Positions 1 to 13,334 of a DNA stretch of 64,000 bases are shown piece after piece. The notes below the pieces were generated by a model. The model ran no database searches. It was not told where the DNA came from and saw only the letters and a program-made list of their open reading frames with translations. Numbering within the stretch: the stretch's first letter is position 1; each line of letters starts with the position of its first letter. This DNA is from Aquatica leii (lineage: Eukaryota > Arthropoda > Insecta > Coleoptera > Lampyridae), in the NCBI GenBank assembly GCA_035610365.1, contig CM069432.1:73350520-73414519 (forward strand), given 5' to 3'. The position numbers and the translations under genes are program-made.

Positions 1-70
1 CTTATGTAAATTAACAACTAGATTTTTCTATGGTTTCCTAAATATTGTAGAATTACATTAATTGTGGAAT

Positions 71-981
71 ATGTTGAAGCGAAAGAATTTCTGTGATTTG
101 TCGCGCCGACAAAAGCGGCGTATAATTTTGAAACAAGCCGACTCATTTAATAATTCAGTTACTGAATATAATTTGGAAACTACTAGAATTACTAACATTT
201 TTTAAAATTCGCAAACATTACCTTTTAATTTAGAACATTCCCGATCAGACGAGAAAACATTAAGTAATTTTGAACAAACTATATCAACATGCCTGTAGTA
301 GTTAATCATATGTAAGTCATAAATCATAGTTTTAATTTAGTAGGAAGGCATAATACTCTGTAGTTTTAAATTTCAAAATACTAGTAAACCATATGGGGTT
401 GTATTATTTACTGACGAAAATAATATGACGTCAGAAATACCAACAAGTTGGCTGATTTAGGAATTTACTTTTAAGGCACACTACAAAAGGCACGAAATGA
501 GCGCCGAAAACATAAATTATGAAACAACTGAAGATGAGGACTTAGGCCGTGGAGAAGACTATTTTATCACGATCATTACCGTTTTACTTAGATGCAGCAT
601 TTAGTAAACTTATTGTTTTTTTTGTAATATATGAGAAATTTTAAACTTTCTATTTGTAGCATCAATATGTTAGCAGAATTGGTGGTCGCAATGGAAAAGA
701 AACATTGCAGAGAATTTACAAAACTGTGTTCTCTCACAAGTTTGCAGTTTTATGTTCCTGGTTAGGCCATCGAGGAAACTTTGCAATAAAAAATTTGCAA
801 ACAACAATTGTAATTAAAGGTAGGAATTAAATGATAATCTGATAAACGTATCCATCTTGCTATTTTTTTAGATATAATACTTGGCGAATATGCTGATTTT
901 AAAGAGAAGGACATTGAGTCTTCTGTTAGCGAATGGTTTCGTTTAGCGAAACTGAGGTTGAGGCGAGAAAATGAAAAGTAA
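71..981 (+). pseudogene. Decayed multi-exon DUF4806-like gene
   Basis: I read this as a degraded copy of an insect gene family with a C-terminal DUF4806-like domain; its biochemical role is unknown. A first exon-like segment opens at the ATG at 71 (MLKRKNFCDLSRRQKRR, a basic start typical of such proteins) and reaches a good donor, GTAAGT, at 312. A second segment near 383-595 reads YGVVLFTDENN then TSEIPTSWL. A third, 660-819, follows an acceptor (tatttgtag) and reads QYVSRIGGRNGKETLQRIY, then a W-containing core, ending at donor GTAGGA. The fourth, 872-981, follows tattttttag and joins in frame as KDIILGEYADF, ending LRLRRENEK and TAA. In-frame stops lie at 203-205, in the second segment near 460 and at about 596, so it is probably a pseudogene. 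The last two exons and their splice sites look intact. The DUF4806 assignment is from remembered consensus. Confidence 0.6.
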
Positions 982-1084
982 AAACCATTAAATATATTTA
1001 TTTTTTTATAGCTATAGAATGCCTTAACTTGAATTGTACAACAAATAATTGCAAAAGCATGTACCTATTCATGTGTGCTTTAGT

Positions 1085-1342
1085 CAGCGACGGCGCCAGG
1101 GGGGGCTTGGGTAGGCACATACCCACTCTGTTTACCCAGGTGCCCACCCGCATGTCCATCCAAATTGGAGAAAACAATTTTTGAATTAAATTAATTTTAT
1201 TAGAAAGTTTAAATAACTTTTATTTTTAAAATCTTCCATCAAAAGTTTTAAAAAAATATTTTTACGCAAATGAATGTGCCCACTCCAAAATTATTGTGCC
1301 CATTTGTGCCCACCTGTCTAAGAAAACCTGGCTCCGTCCCTG
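1085..1342. mobile_element. hAT-type MITE with 8-bp target duplication
   Basis: A 258-bp non-coding element. Its ends are imperfect inverted repeats: left CAGCGACGGCGCCAGG, right CCTGGCTCCGTCCCTG, which reverse-complements to CAGGGACGGAGCCAGG. It is flanked by a perfect 8-bp direct repeat, GCTTTAGT, at 1077-1084 and 1343-1350. An 8-bp duplication with CAG-starting ends is the signature of hAT transposons. The interior is GC-rich for this window and repeats the motif gtgcccac. It carries no coding capacity, so it would have needed a transposase supplied from elsewhere. Confidence 0.88.
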
Positions 1343-1944
1343 GCTTTAGTATTCTTACAAAAAACATATAAAAGTATAAGAAAAGCTTTACACATTGATT
1401 TTGGTGTGGAAAGTAATTGTAATTTTTGCATATTTTTACTTTTTTAATTGTATCATTAATATTGCATGTTAGAACACTTTATTACACACTGTCAGTAGCA
1501 ATATTAAAAAAGTAAAATATTTAGAAAAAATATTAGTGATTAGATATTCAATTAATTTATTTTTATCAGTTAAATTGAAATGATTAAGTGGTATATAAAA
1601 TATTGTACGTGGAAAGGTACAGTTTTTTTGCAAATATTTGCTTGAAAAATTTTAATATACTTTAATTAACAAGACTCGCACTGTTACAATAAACATGCAT
1701 GTCCCGTTTGTCACATAAGGTAATTATTTTTAATTGTATTCTTATTTCAGGTTTCCGCAGGAAAACGCAGAAATATACTAAAATAAAATAAATAAATTAT
1801 TATTATTTAATAAGTATATGTATTACTAAATATTGTTTTGTTATATTTATGTAGTAATAAATCGAGTTAATTTGGGAATTTAATTTGTTATTTTTGTTTA
1901 ATCAAAAAATTATATCTACACCTGATACATTCTATTACATGTAG

Positions 1945-2086
1945 GATATGTAAACGATTCTACATAACATTATCTGTAATACTAGATACGAGTTTGGTAC
2001 ATAGCAGTTCCTCATGGATGATATATAAACGATAACACCATTCTCTATACTAGATACGTCTCTGGTACGTAGTAGTTCCTCATCGA
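1945..2086. repeat. 75-bp tandem repeat, two units
   Basis: Two adjacent units start at 1945 (gatatgtaaacg) and 2020 (gatatataaacg). Both share ATACTAGATACG, then TGGTAC, then a GTTCCTCAT block near the end. The units are clearly diverged. A weaker echo of the taaacgatac part appears near 2226. Confidence 0.6.
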
Positions 2087-2299
2087 AACATATTTGAGCT
2101 GACTATGTAACATACATGATACGATTATTTCCATATCTGATATGTATATGTTCTGTAGTTATTGTGTGTACCTAATATATATTTGAAACATGTACAATGT
2201 TGCTGACATTCATACATATTTGCCATGTAAACGATACAATTGTGCCATATGTCTGAGATGATAGCGTTCTTTCAGGAATATTTCAGATATGTATAAGTT

Positions 2300-4820
2300 A
2301 TAAGTATGTGTTAACTGGGAAGGTTCCATTAAAAAAGTTGACCATGTTCTTTAGATTTTTCAAAACCACCTGGCATTAAAAATATAGTTACAAAAAATCC
2401 TCCTATTTGTCTTATACAGAATTCTGAAATTTTTGATAATCAAAATTTACATTCGTAGATCAAAATGAGAAAATATTTGAAAAAATAAAAAAATCTTTTG
2501 ATTCATAAAAAAAATTGACCAAACATTTATCTACGCTTTTTAGACATAAAAAGTTTGATAAGCAGTTTATTTTCTTTAAATTTACGGTTTTTGTATTTTT
2601 TGTATCTTTTTGCTTAGATATCACTGAAATGAAATCAGTTGATGGTGACGATAAGATTAAATTTGCTTAAAGTTTTAGTATATTATGAACATACATTTTT
2701 AGAATGAAACGCTAATACAAACCTATAATAATCTAGATACAAGTATGTAGTTCTGCCTACATTCTCAAAATATAAAGTTTTGCTACCGCTGTGCATAAAT
2801 TTATAACATTTCAGGCAGTACAAACACTATTACAAACCGTAAAGTTAACTATGTATTATCTGCATTTTGTTAAAGCTCTAGAATAAAATTTTATAACATA
2901 GATTCAAAAAAATCTATATAAAGTCGAATAACTTTGAACACCGTGTATACAGCTGTACCGTTATGTTTCAATAAGTGTATGTTTTTTTACTGAATTTAGA
3001 ATCAAATCAAAATTGTTCTAGGGTTAACTGCAACTAGTGTAGATGCTAAAAATTCTTTTAATAAATTAATACCAACAAATAGTTGATTAAACAATCAGTG
3101 CAATTGTGAGATAAGCAGTCTTGTATCAAAACGTTGTTCTTATTACAATTGATGTAGTACAGTTTGACACTTAATCTGTTAGTGAAATTGAATCCGCAGC
3201 TTTTAATGAATTTATTAAAAATAAGAATAGACCTGCTAAAATTAAAATTGTAGCGAAGATTATATATATGTAGTAAAAAAACGGAACATATTATAGGAAC
3301 TTTTGTTCCAAAAAATGTTCCATAAAAGTAGATGGCGACACTCATTAGAGAAACATTTTTGTTTTTGCGTATATTAGTTAGCTGATTTGATTTGTATACA
3401 AAAAAAGTAAGGTTAACTTTTCATTCAAATAAAATTTTCAACAAAATTGTTAAATATAGCATTTACTTATGCTAAAGTTACTATATATTAGGGTTAGTTT
3501 TAATTTACGTAAACTGTTTAGGTAGACTTTCAAAATATTTATTTAAAATGAGAAGTATCTTATTTAAGGTGACAATATTGAACTTTCAGAGATCGACTGG
3601 TACTTTGCATACAGGTCTATTGTTTTGCAATATTAGGATTGTTGTAGATGCAGTAAAAATTGTTGAAACCAGTAAGTTGAAACACATTAAATGATTAACT
3701 AAATATTTGACAGTTCTAAAGAACAGCTACAAACTAAAATTTCATCATAATTATTTGAATACAAAAATCAATTCAGTTGTTACTTAATATAGAAAGAAAC
3801 ATTCTATTAATCAACTATGCCAAAAAACATATTTTTATTTTTCTGATTCCTACAGATCAAGTATAAACAATCTGTTTTCAACCTTGTAGATGCTTCGATG
3901 TTCGCTTTAAAATTTATTTTATTAAACTTTTTTTAAGACAAATAATATATAGCTTTTAAACCTTATGCTGTATGATTATTTGTTGTTATTTTGCAAATGT
4001 TAGTTTATGATTAATAGAAGGAGTTGTAGCAAAGTCTTTAGTTAGACAAATTGTACAAATCTGTTGAAATAGATTTGCTTAGACAAAAAAATTGTAATGA
4101 CTTATTTTAATTATTAATACCTTACAATTCAATTCATGAAATTACTCCTGATTTCAATGGGTCGGATAAATTAAAAGTTTCAAATAATGTTTAATTCGAA
4201 TCGATCAAATAGTGTTAGGTGATCTAATTGATAGCATAATCGTATTATTTCACATTTTGAGTGTTCTAAATTATCTAAACAGTGATACATAATTATCTAT
4301 GTACTTAATTATTAAGAAAAAAAGATTTTTTATTTAATGCTATACATATATAATTTAAACAATTATAATTATAATATAATTTGTGTCTAGTTTTTGATTA
4401 AAATTGTTCCAGAGAATAAAAAAAACAAGAGAAGTAAAGAAACGAAGGAGAAACAATGCCTAAATACCAAATAATTAGTGATGCTTCTATCACATGCAGT
4501 ATTAAATTATGTGCAACTTACTAAAACAAAACATATGTTATTAAAAATACCGCAATACTTAAGGGTAGTATATTATCAACACTTACTTTTCTTATTGCAG
4601 CTGCATAATCACATCACCATTTATTTCATTTATTTCAAAGTCAGTCTTTTTTATAAATTTTACTACAACACATATAAAATTAAAAGACACAATAATATAG
4701 AAAATAACGATTTGAGTTTTTACTACTGTTTTACTAAACTCAGGCTTGCTTTTGTTTTATATACAAGATGTCTAAAATATAATAAATGTCTAATATCTAA
4801 TTTCAACACCCTACCTTATT
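2300..4820. other. AT-rich stretch with no recognised feature
   Basis: I see nothing convincing here. Open frames at 3058-3345 (minus) and 4478-4822 (plus) are low-complexity, rich in I, N, Y, F and L as expected from AT-rich DNA, and show no domain motif. Confidence 0.5.
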
Positions 4821-4829
4821 GAAATATTT

Positions 4830-6060
4830 TTGTCAATTCTATTGCATTTTGTAGAAATTGTAGTTTTAGCTTAAACAACGGTTTTGTCATCAGATCTGCA
4901 AGTTGGTTCTCAGATCCAATTTTCTATAACTATTATTTGACTATCCAGCACCAGCTCTGGTACAAAAAAATGTCTAATGTGGATGTTTTTATATCAGTTT
5001 TATTGTCAACATTTAACACTGGAATTGTCTTTAAGTTCAAGACTTGATCATATAAACATTAAATCCAAACAATTTCTTTAGCAGCTTTACTCATGACTTT
5101 TATTTACACTTCTGTCGTCAGCGTCGCAATCTCATCGTCACCATGATTTGCGGCACTAAAAACTATAACCAAGACTAATGGTTTATAAATCAAACCCATC
5201 TCTGATACCTTTTTACTTTTCTAACATCAGCATTTGAGAGATTCTCAAGTTTTGGTGAAACAACACTAACCGCATAGGCAATCCGGTCTAGTGCCCGTCA
5301 TTAAGTACGTTAAAGACGTAACAATCTTTCTATATAGAAATGTAGTGTTTACTTCTTCATTGTCCTTTCCTAATTGGATACTTTTTTTTACAACTGGTGT
5401 TACAACTGGTTTACAGTTTTGCATTTCAAAACGAACAAGAATTTTTCTTGTGTAATTACTTTGGCTTACTTACTTACTTTTTATGTAATCATCAAGTTTT
5501 TGATTCTAACATCTAGTGTTTGTTTTAGTTCATACAAGCTGCGTTTAAGTTTATAAACCAAGTTATTTCTATCATTATACCCTTCCGTTTGTTTTATGTA
5601 CACGCTTTTTTATTCAGGTTCCCGTAGAGAAAAACAGTACATAAGTCAAAGACTTAATTGTAATAAACCTTTTATGACTAAGCAAGCTTTGTACGTATTA
5701 ATTAATCTATCTGGATTTGATATAATTTTATACACCCACTTACATGGTATGACTTTTTTACTTGGTGGTAGCGTCTTAAGCTCCCATGTGCTATTTTCTT
5801 AAAACGACTGCATTTTATTATTAATTGCCAAAATCCAGTTTTTTTTGCAAGTAACAGTTTCTTTGTAACTTAGTGATTTCTTTGGTTTACTGATTTCTAC
5901 AGCAACTTACATAACATAATTTTTAAAACAAAGAGGTTTTCTTAACAGTGTATTTTGTCACAATTATTTTTTTATTTGAAATGCATCTTTATCGTCTTGG
6001 TCTACTATACTAAGCTCATCCTCTGTTTCTGATGGTTTTGTTAACCCAGGATTTTAATCA
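4830..6060 (-). mobile_element. Ty1/Copia-like pol fossil
   Basis: Fossil of a Ty1/Copia-type LTR retrotransposon, on the minus strand. The region near 6000-5500 resembles the start of a Copia reverse transcriptase, and the region near 5180-4830 resembles the RNase H C-terminus (signatures SKAAKEIVWI and ENQLADLMTKPL). It is very old and heavily broken. No LTRs or target duplications were found. The family assignment rests on these signatures. Confidence 0.7.
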
Positions 6061-6069
6061 GTTTGGTGT

Positions 6070-7540
6070 AGAATCTAAAACAATCTACTAGTTGTTTATG
6101 TTCGTAGTATGGTAGATTGCCTCACTTTAACCTATTCGTGTAAGTTCTATGCTGTAAAGTTATTTTATTCAGCTGTCTTAAAACTTATAAGTCGTTGACT
6201 TACAAATTTTTTATAATTTTTTAGTGGCAAAAATTGTTTAAAATAATCTCTTTAGCTCCTCCTAAGTAAAGAATTTTAAACTAGTTACAATCAAGTATCG
6301 TGTAAAATAACGTTTATTTAAAAAATATTATTATTTTATGCTTATCATATTTTTTTACATTACCTTCATAAAATTAAGTTTTTATATTTGATCACGTAAT
6401 TTTGAAATTAGTTAATGAAATTTAAAATAATAACGAATTTGATTAAAAGTCTATTTTAACCTGTCTCATTTAAAATCTTACAAATTACTTTTATGAAAGT
6501 ATAATTTTATATTAGGTAGTATGTATACTAAAAAATATACTAAAATTAAAGTGTTTCGCATATACCTACTAAGCAAACAGAAATATTGTATTAAAAAAAG
6601 TAATCTACTGCAGGACTAGACATCAAGCTGATATGAACTTTAAAAAATATAAATTAAAAAAGCATTACAATTATTAGTATTATCAAATTTAATAATTATA
6701 TAGTTGTTTCACAAATTATAAAATTATGTGGTTTTAATGTTATATTATTTTAATAATAACCTAAAACGTTTAAATCCTCATATGCTTAAGCTTTCTTAAA
6801 GAATGCACTTGCATACAAATCCTTTCACCACGTCAAAAATTATAATACTGTCACTGAATTAACAGTAAGATGCAAATAATTTGATTAAATAATGTTGACC
6901 TGCTTTAAAAACTAGGTAGAGGTACTGGCATATAATAAAAAGGAAATTAAGTGCTGTATCTTTACTACGTTTCAATGTACTTATTACAGTTGAAACTAAA
7001 AACTAGGTTAAAATAATGGAGTTGCATTTCAATATTTTCTTCTTCTTTTTTTTAATGTAGATTGGAAATACTTAAATTTTATATAATTTTTTTGTTGATT
7101 TGTATTTGAAAAGTAACGGTAATGTGTAGAATATACATATGCCCGCAGATATTTAAATGTTTAATTGACAAAAATTGAGTAATTACTCATCATTGCACTT
7201 TTTAATTAAAATTTATTAAAATTAGCACATTTTTTTTTAGATAAATAATTAGCAAAATTTTACCTGTCATGAATTTTTAAAACAGTCTTCAATAATTTAT
7301 TTTAATTATACTGTCTGGATTAAAATGTGTTACTGTGTAAAATTCTATCAATTGTTGTAAAATAGTAATGATGTACAGAATAGTTACTGCTAAAAAACGT
7401 TAAATTAAGGTTATGCTTTAATAAATCCATTTTAAACAAATTTAAATTTTAATTTAAGTTCAAATAGAAATAACAGTTTTTATGCGGTTTAAGTTTGATA
7501 GAAAACTGAATCACTTAAATTTTATACTAAAACAGTTGAA
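6070..7540. other. AT-rich stretch with no recognised feature
   Basis: No gene, RNA or element recognised; mostly T- and A-runs. Confidence 0.5.
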
Positions 7541-7548
7541 TATTAACT

Positions 7549-7625
7549 TTATCTACGTATTGTCCACTTATTTTTTACGTATACATGTAAAAAATTATTA
7601 TCTACGCGTATTTGCCCATCACTGC
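7549..7625 (+). repeat. Dispersed repeat, copy 1
   Basis: Shares about 70 bp with 9778-9850, including TTATCTACG, then an ATTGT block, then TACGTA followed by ATGTGTAAAA-like sequence (here ACATGTAAAA). Same orientation in both places. The identity of the repeat is unknown. Confidence 0.45.
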
Positions 7626-7655
7626 GTTATATACTTGTTTAAGTTAATGTATTAA

Positions 7656-7928
7656 TATACCGGGTGTTCAAATAAGAGTACAGACTGCATCTCGACAATA
7701 GTAAAGCCTAGAGGTTTGGAAAAAAATTCTTATAAATAAAGTAGCCAAGAAAAAGTATTTTGAAGTTTGTATATCTTCCGCATAAAGTTTACGGTATCTC
7801 AAAAAGTTGAGTTTCAAAATAATTTTTATTTCTCTTGCTCACTTTATTTATAAGGATTTTTTCTAAACCTTTACGTCTTACCATTGCATTGTCGAGATAC
7901 TGCCGCCGCCGTCGAGATACTCGGTATA
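7656..7928. mobile_element. Foldback MITE (TATACCG ends)
   Basis: A 273-bp element that is almost entirely one imperfect palindrome. The arm at about 7690-7755 (ATCTCGACAATAG, then CTTATAAATAAAGT) pairs with the arm at 7843-7912 (ACTTTATTTATAAGGA, then CATTGTCGAGATAC). The centre also folds (tattttgaag near 7756 against tttcaaaata near 7813). The outer ends are TATACCGGGTGT on the left and, reverse-complemented, TATACCGAGTAT on the right. Flanking TA dinucleotides would fit a Tc1/mariner-type MITE. No coding capacity. Confidence 0.8.
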
Positions 7929-7929
7929 A

Positions 7930-10900
7930 TAAATTATGCCAGTTAAAATATGTTGAATTATGTTTCATTATTTACATAAATAAGTTTTAGGTTTTTTAAG
8001 TAGTAATAATACGTATTATACAAGTTTTTTTACAATTACATAAAATAATTATAAACATAAATACAATCAATAAAAACGCAGTTTGTCTTTCTATCATTAT
8101 TACTAACACACAAATGTATTTTTTATCCAGTGTAATAAAATGTTGCTTTATTAGTAAAAGCAAACTATCACAATAAAACAATAAATTAAATTTTACATTT
8201 TGAATTAATCATTAGCAAGAATTATAAAAAAATACACTACTCTTCGTTGCCACTCTGAAAATAAACAAATTTTTAATTAACGCTATAAAATATATGGAAC
8301 CAGTAACAAATATTAACAATAATTTTGTATTTTTATTTATTAATCTTTCTTGCAACTCAAATGAACCAAATTTAAATATTTTTAATTAACGAAAAAATAT
8401 AAGTAAATTTAGGATAAAAAATAAAACGTTTTAAATGTAAAATAACAAAAATAATATCAGTAATGAAGTGCGTATTATATATCATATCTACACATAAAAA
8501 ATAAACATTTTTTACATTACATATATGATGTATAAAATGTAGATTATGTAGAGATTACAAAAAAAATGTGAAAAATAACTTATGTACTTACAAGAAAATT
8601 GAATTTTGAAATAAGAATAAATTAAAAAATCTAAAAAAAATTAAAAATAACAAATGCATTAGTTACGAGTAAAGTTTAGTTATATTTTTATTTTTAAATA
8701 TTAAACTAAAAACACCAAAACATAATAACAAATCCAGTCAGGAAATCTATTTCAAATAAATAATGGTTGCAATTTGATCTAGTTCTCTGATAAAAAGTAG
8801 AATCACAAAATTTTTTTGTGTTAAGACAGTTTTATTCTAACTGCAACAGTTTTCAAACAATAAGTTTTTTCAAAATGACGTTTTTCCTACATTCTAGGCG
8901 TTATGATTTAGATAATCCACATTGTCTATATCACTGAAAAAAAAATTGTAGTTTGTAACTAAAAGTTTAGGTATATATTACATAAAAATTGTGACTACTG
9001 AACAGTTTGCTGCCATACCAAAACTTATTTTGCTATTTTAGTTTAGGAGATTTCAACAATGGTTTAGTTAAATATGGTTAAACAGATTTTGTAACAAGTA
9101 ACCACACCGTTGAGTAACATCAAGCAATCTGTTTTGTTAATTTTTGTTAATAGCAACAGAAATTTAGTATATCTGAGAAATTCAATACGTGCAAGAAAAG
9201 AACGCATATATGCTTATAAAAAAACAATAACACATAATGATACGCACTGCGCAGCAAATCCTGCCTCAGTTCGGGAAATCTCAAAAACGAACTTTCATTT
9301 TTTATCATATCAACACTAAAATGTTGTATCAGTGATTTGAGAAAAACTAAACTTACTTTATTATAGGCATATTTGTGTACCTAATTTTACCAATTACATT
9401 TTTTTTTTATTTAACGTGCTGCCATTCCACATGACGAATATAGAATTTTGTTATTATTCATGTTTCACATTCTTGTATAAATAACTAAACTAATCTTGAA
9501 AACTTGATAAATTAATTGAGTTGAATTTTACTAATTCATTTAGTAAACTTAGGCTAGTTTTACACCCAATAACTAAATATATTTTCTTACGTAACTGTTG
9601 ATTAAAAAACAACAAAAACATTTAGCAATATTACCTAAACAATCTTCAACTAAATATGCTTTGTCTACACAACCTAACAAGTTTTGGAATTCTAACAAAA
9701 CTTTATTTTCCAGCAACAAAAGTTTATTTAAAAGTGATGTAACAAAAGTAGTTGGGTAAAACATTTTTCTCAGTGTATTATCTACGCATTGTTTATCTAT
9801 TTTCTACGTACACGTGTAAAAGGTCATTTTTCATGTTTGTTTGTTTATCACTAAATTAAATAAACAAAAAAGCTTACTATGCAAATTTTTATTATTTTAA
9901 AAATAATAATTTGTGTGAGCAAGAAAAGTAAAAGTAACATATTTTCATAAACATCTTTTATTGTCAGGTCTGTGATGTTTGATCATTGTTCATACATTTT
10001 TACTATTATATTTTGTTTGTACTTTTCAACAACGTAGTAGTTATTTATGTAACAAGCAAAATATGGATATTATTTACACACGTATGTAAAAATATGCACG
10101 ACGAGGCTGTACGTACAATTTTTTATCTACAACTATACTATCATTATTATTATAAATATTTAAGTAAAAAAAATCATTTAAGAACATAATACAAATCAAT
10201 GCAATTAAACTAAAAAATAACAAATAATGATTTAATTACGACGATATTTTTATTAACATAAAATGACTTTTAGGAGAATTTGATAAATTTGAAATTTCGT
10301 TTTCTGACTATTGGGCTATTACAATTTCCTTGAATAACAATTTTGTTTACATAAAAAACTAGAATTAAAAACAACTTTTAGCATTGAGTACGTTAACCAT
10401 AAAGACGATCATTTTAGTGTTTTTATTTTATTACAAAAATACGCCAAAAAGAACGTTTTCTAAATATTTGGTGGTGATAAAATTAAATTGACGTTTTAAA
10501 CCATTGTTTGTGTTGCGGTCGTTGCTATTGACAGCAAGCGCTAATAGTAATTTATGTCACTAGCGTCGAAAGTAGAACATAGCGTAAGGAACCTTAATGA
10601 AACGCAAAGCCGTAGACCGAGCGCTGCATGAGAATGAGTTATAGTATAAAATTTTTGACAAGAATTACATACCTTACTTTTTGTGCTGTTTTTTGTCAAT
10701 CTAAATTTAAAAAGAATGAAATTGTAAACATGACAAATTTAATGTTAGTACATTTAGTACTAACAAAATATGTTAAATTTGGCATTCAATTTCAAATCTT
10801 ACAACAAACATTACCAAGTTATATAATACTTAAATTTATAAAAAATTTAATTGACTTTCAAAGTATAGTTTTACGTAGATTTTGGTTTATCACTTTGCTG

Positions 10901-13330
10901 CTCTAAAGATTTTTTTGACATTACGTAACAAACAAATACAAAAATTTAATTATTCTTCACTCTGTTATAATTCAATCATACTGTCTAGGATACGAGATAC
11001 ATAAACATATAGATAACAGCCGGGGTCTTATGAGAGGCCGTTATGGATTCATAATGCCTTTTCATTAGGTCTTCTTATTACGTAATAAAAAATGATATTT
11101 CTTTTCATATTTTTGTTTAGATTTGTATATTTTCTTTTCAACATTTTTGAGCAAATTTTACGTATTCATTGTGATTGTAAAATGAATTTGAACAAATAAT
11201 CAAACGTCAAAGTAATTATTGTTATTGATATTACAAAGTGATTGTTCATTTTTAGCTTTTAAAATCTTGTAAGCACCACTGACGTTACTACATTTGTTCT
11301 GAGAACTAAGTAACTTGTTGGTTACCATTAAAGTTTATTCAGTAATATGTAACATTTAAACACTAATTAATATTTTATTGTTTACGTTGTTTTATGTTTT
11401 AGAAGTAAAATAAAAGCTTTTTAACAACTGCTTTTGTTTTATTTGTTTTTCTTATTTACTAAATTATATTAATAAAATTTTAATTAATTTTAATGATTAT
11501 TTATTTATAAATTTCTTAAGTGTTTTTGTTTTATGGAATGTGTCTAATTATTTAAATTTAGTGTTTCATTTAGCCATTTGATAATAACTAATTTAATATA
11601 AATTATATAATGTAAACTATACAATTTACTAATCAAATTATTGATATTTATTAAAAATTTATTAGTATTTTTTATTGTTAAACAAAGAAAGTTATTTACT
11701 ACTTTCTATACACTTATTAATCAATCTGGCATGAAAGTATTGTTCATTGATGTTATTATTAAACTAAACCTATATTTTCAGAATGTAATTTTACGCTTAT
11801 GATTTTAAACCGGCATGGCATTAAAAATATTTAATTAACAATGTACTATTTGTTAAAACTGTTTTAGATGTAGTCTTTTTCAACTATTGCGTTGGTAATT
11901 GTAATCTATAAATCAGCATTCGCAATGCTCTAATTTATAAGTAAACGCGTTTTTTTTTGTAAATTTACGTATAAGCTTTATTTAATTAATAACGTTACTA
12001 TAAGATGTGCCTTCTACAAAAAACAAAAGTAATTATGTACGTAAAAGCAATTTTGTTTTAAACTAATCAAAGATGGTGTTTGATACGATAAAATTAAACT
12101 AAAACATACATTGTCTGAAATAAATAATGTTAGGTTCTACAATGTTTCAAAATATTAAAAACAAATGAATAACCGATACTCCTAGACATTAAAGATATAG
12201 CAATTTAATATAGTTATTTTTACATTAAACTTTTAACCTACTTGTAACAACATTTGTACTATATATGTTGTAAATTATTTTACAATCACTAATATTTTTG
12301 TTAAAATTAAATTATTTACAAATATTTAAAACGCAATTTTTAAATATTTAAATTACCACATAATCTTCTTGATTTTGTAACTTAATTTACAAGATTTGTA
12401 AATGAAAGTGCTATATATAATTTTAGCCGTAAGGTATCGTTCTATTCTGACTAATTTAAATTGCTTACTGTCTTTCGTATTTTACAGATAATATTAAAAT
12501 GAAATTCTTCGTCCATTTACACAATAGTTTTAAATTTGCTCTATTGTAAAAAAAAATAATTAAAGATTTAATTTTGAATACGGTAATGTCATCTAAAGAA
12601 GAAATATGTAATGTAATTGTCTATTTGTATCTATCAATCAATTATTTTTACAAAGCATAAGTTTTATTGCTTGAACTGTTCTTATTCAAACGATAAAATT
12701 TATAACAATTTCTTCTAATTAATAATTGCATCAAACAATTCATTTAAACTCAAAATCAAATTATTTTAATTTATTATTAATCAAATTGCTAAAAACTTTA
12801 ATGTATAGTTTTAGATTATGTTTAATCAAATTTGTTTCAGATTTGAATCAAACAAATAGTTTTAGATGTACATTTAATTGTAAATCAAATTTTTGCATTA
12901 ACATATTTGATTAAAACTAATTGATCAAATAGTTTGACGTTTTGATTAATTTAACAAAAAATAAAATTGTTTCAAAATTAGATTATATAGATAATTAAAT
13001 AATTTATCCAAACTATCATTCAGTAACCCAGATAATACATCACAACTAATTCATTTAAAATTTTAATGTATGAAATGTAATCGATAATGCTATGCTGACT
13101 ACTTTAATCCAAATTGTTCTAACAGGGATAAGTAACTATCTACTTAACACATTAAAAAGCAAACTTAACGAAACATTTTTTAAATAAAATCTGGACTCCA
13201 GATCTATAGCAAAAATTTTAAAGCTTGCCTAAATGTTCTCAAGCTATTTATGTCAGAAAATTTAACTGTTATAGTATCTTGTAAAAAAAAGTACCAGCTA
13301 GAAGAATTCTAAGCGACAAATAGAAAGCAG
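7930..13330. other. Long AT-rich stretch without recognised genes
   Basis: Apart from the repeat copy at 9778, nothing is recognised. Frames at 7996-8181, 9110-9319, 9573-9764, 9986-10189, 10628-10906 and 12726-12914 show no domain signature and have AT-driven composition. Around 12730-12950 the motif atcaaat/atttgat recurs, probably chance in such DNA. A less AT-rich patch at 10510-10630 has no identity I can assign. Confidence 0.5.
9778..9850 (+). repeat. Dispersed repeat, copy 2
   Basis: Second copy of the repeat at 7549-7625: TTATCTACG, then TACGTACACGTGTAAAA. Diverged. It may be a piece of an unrecognised element. Confidence 0.45.
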
Positions 13331-13334
13331 TCGA

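Noticed and set aside
3058-3345. 95-aa minus-strand frame
   Set aside because: Composition follows AT-rich DNA; no domain, repeat or splice context.
4478-4822. 114-aa plus-strand frame
   Set aside because: No recognisable domain, and it reads antisense toward the Copia fossil edge; composition only.
12726-12950. Recurring atcaaat/atttgat words, considered as an operator-like or satellite array
   Set aside because: Spacing is irregular and such words are expected in this base composition.
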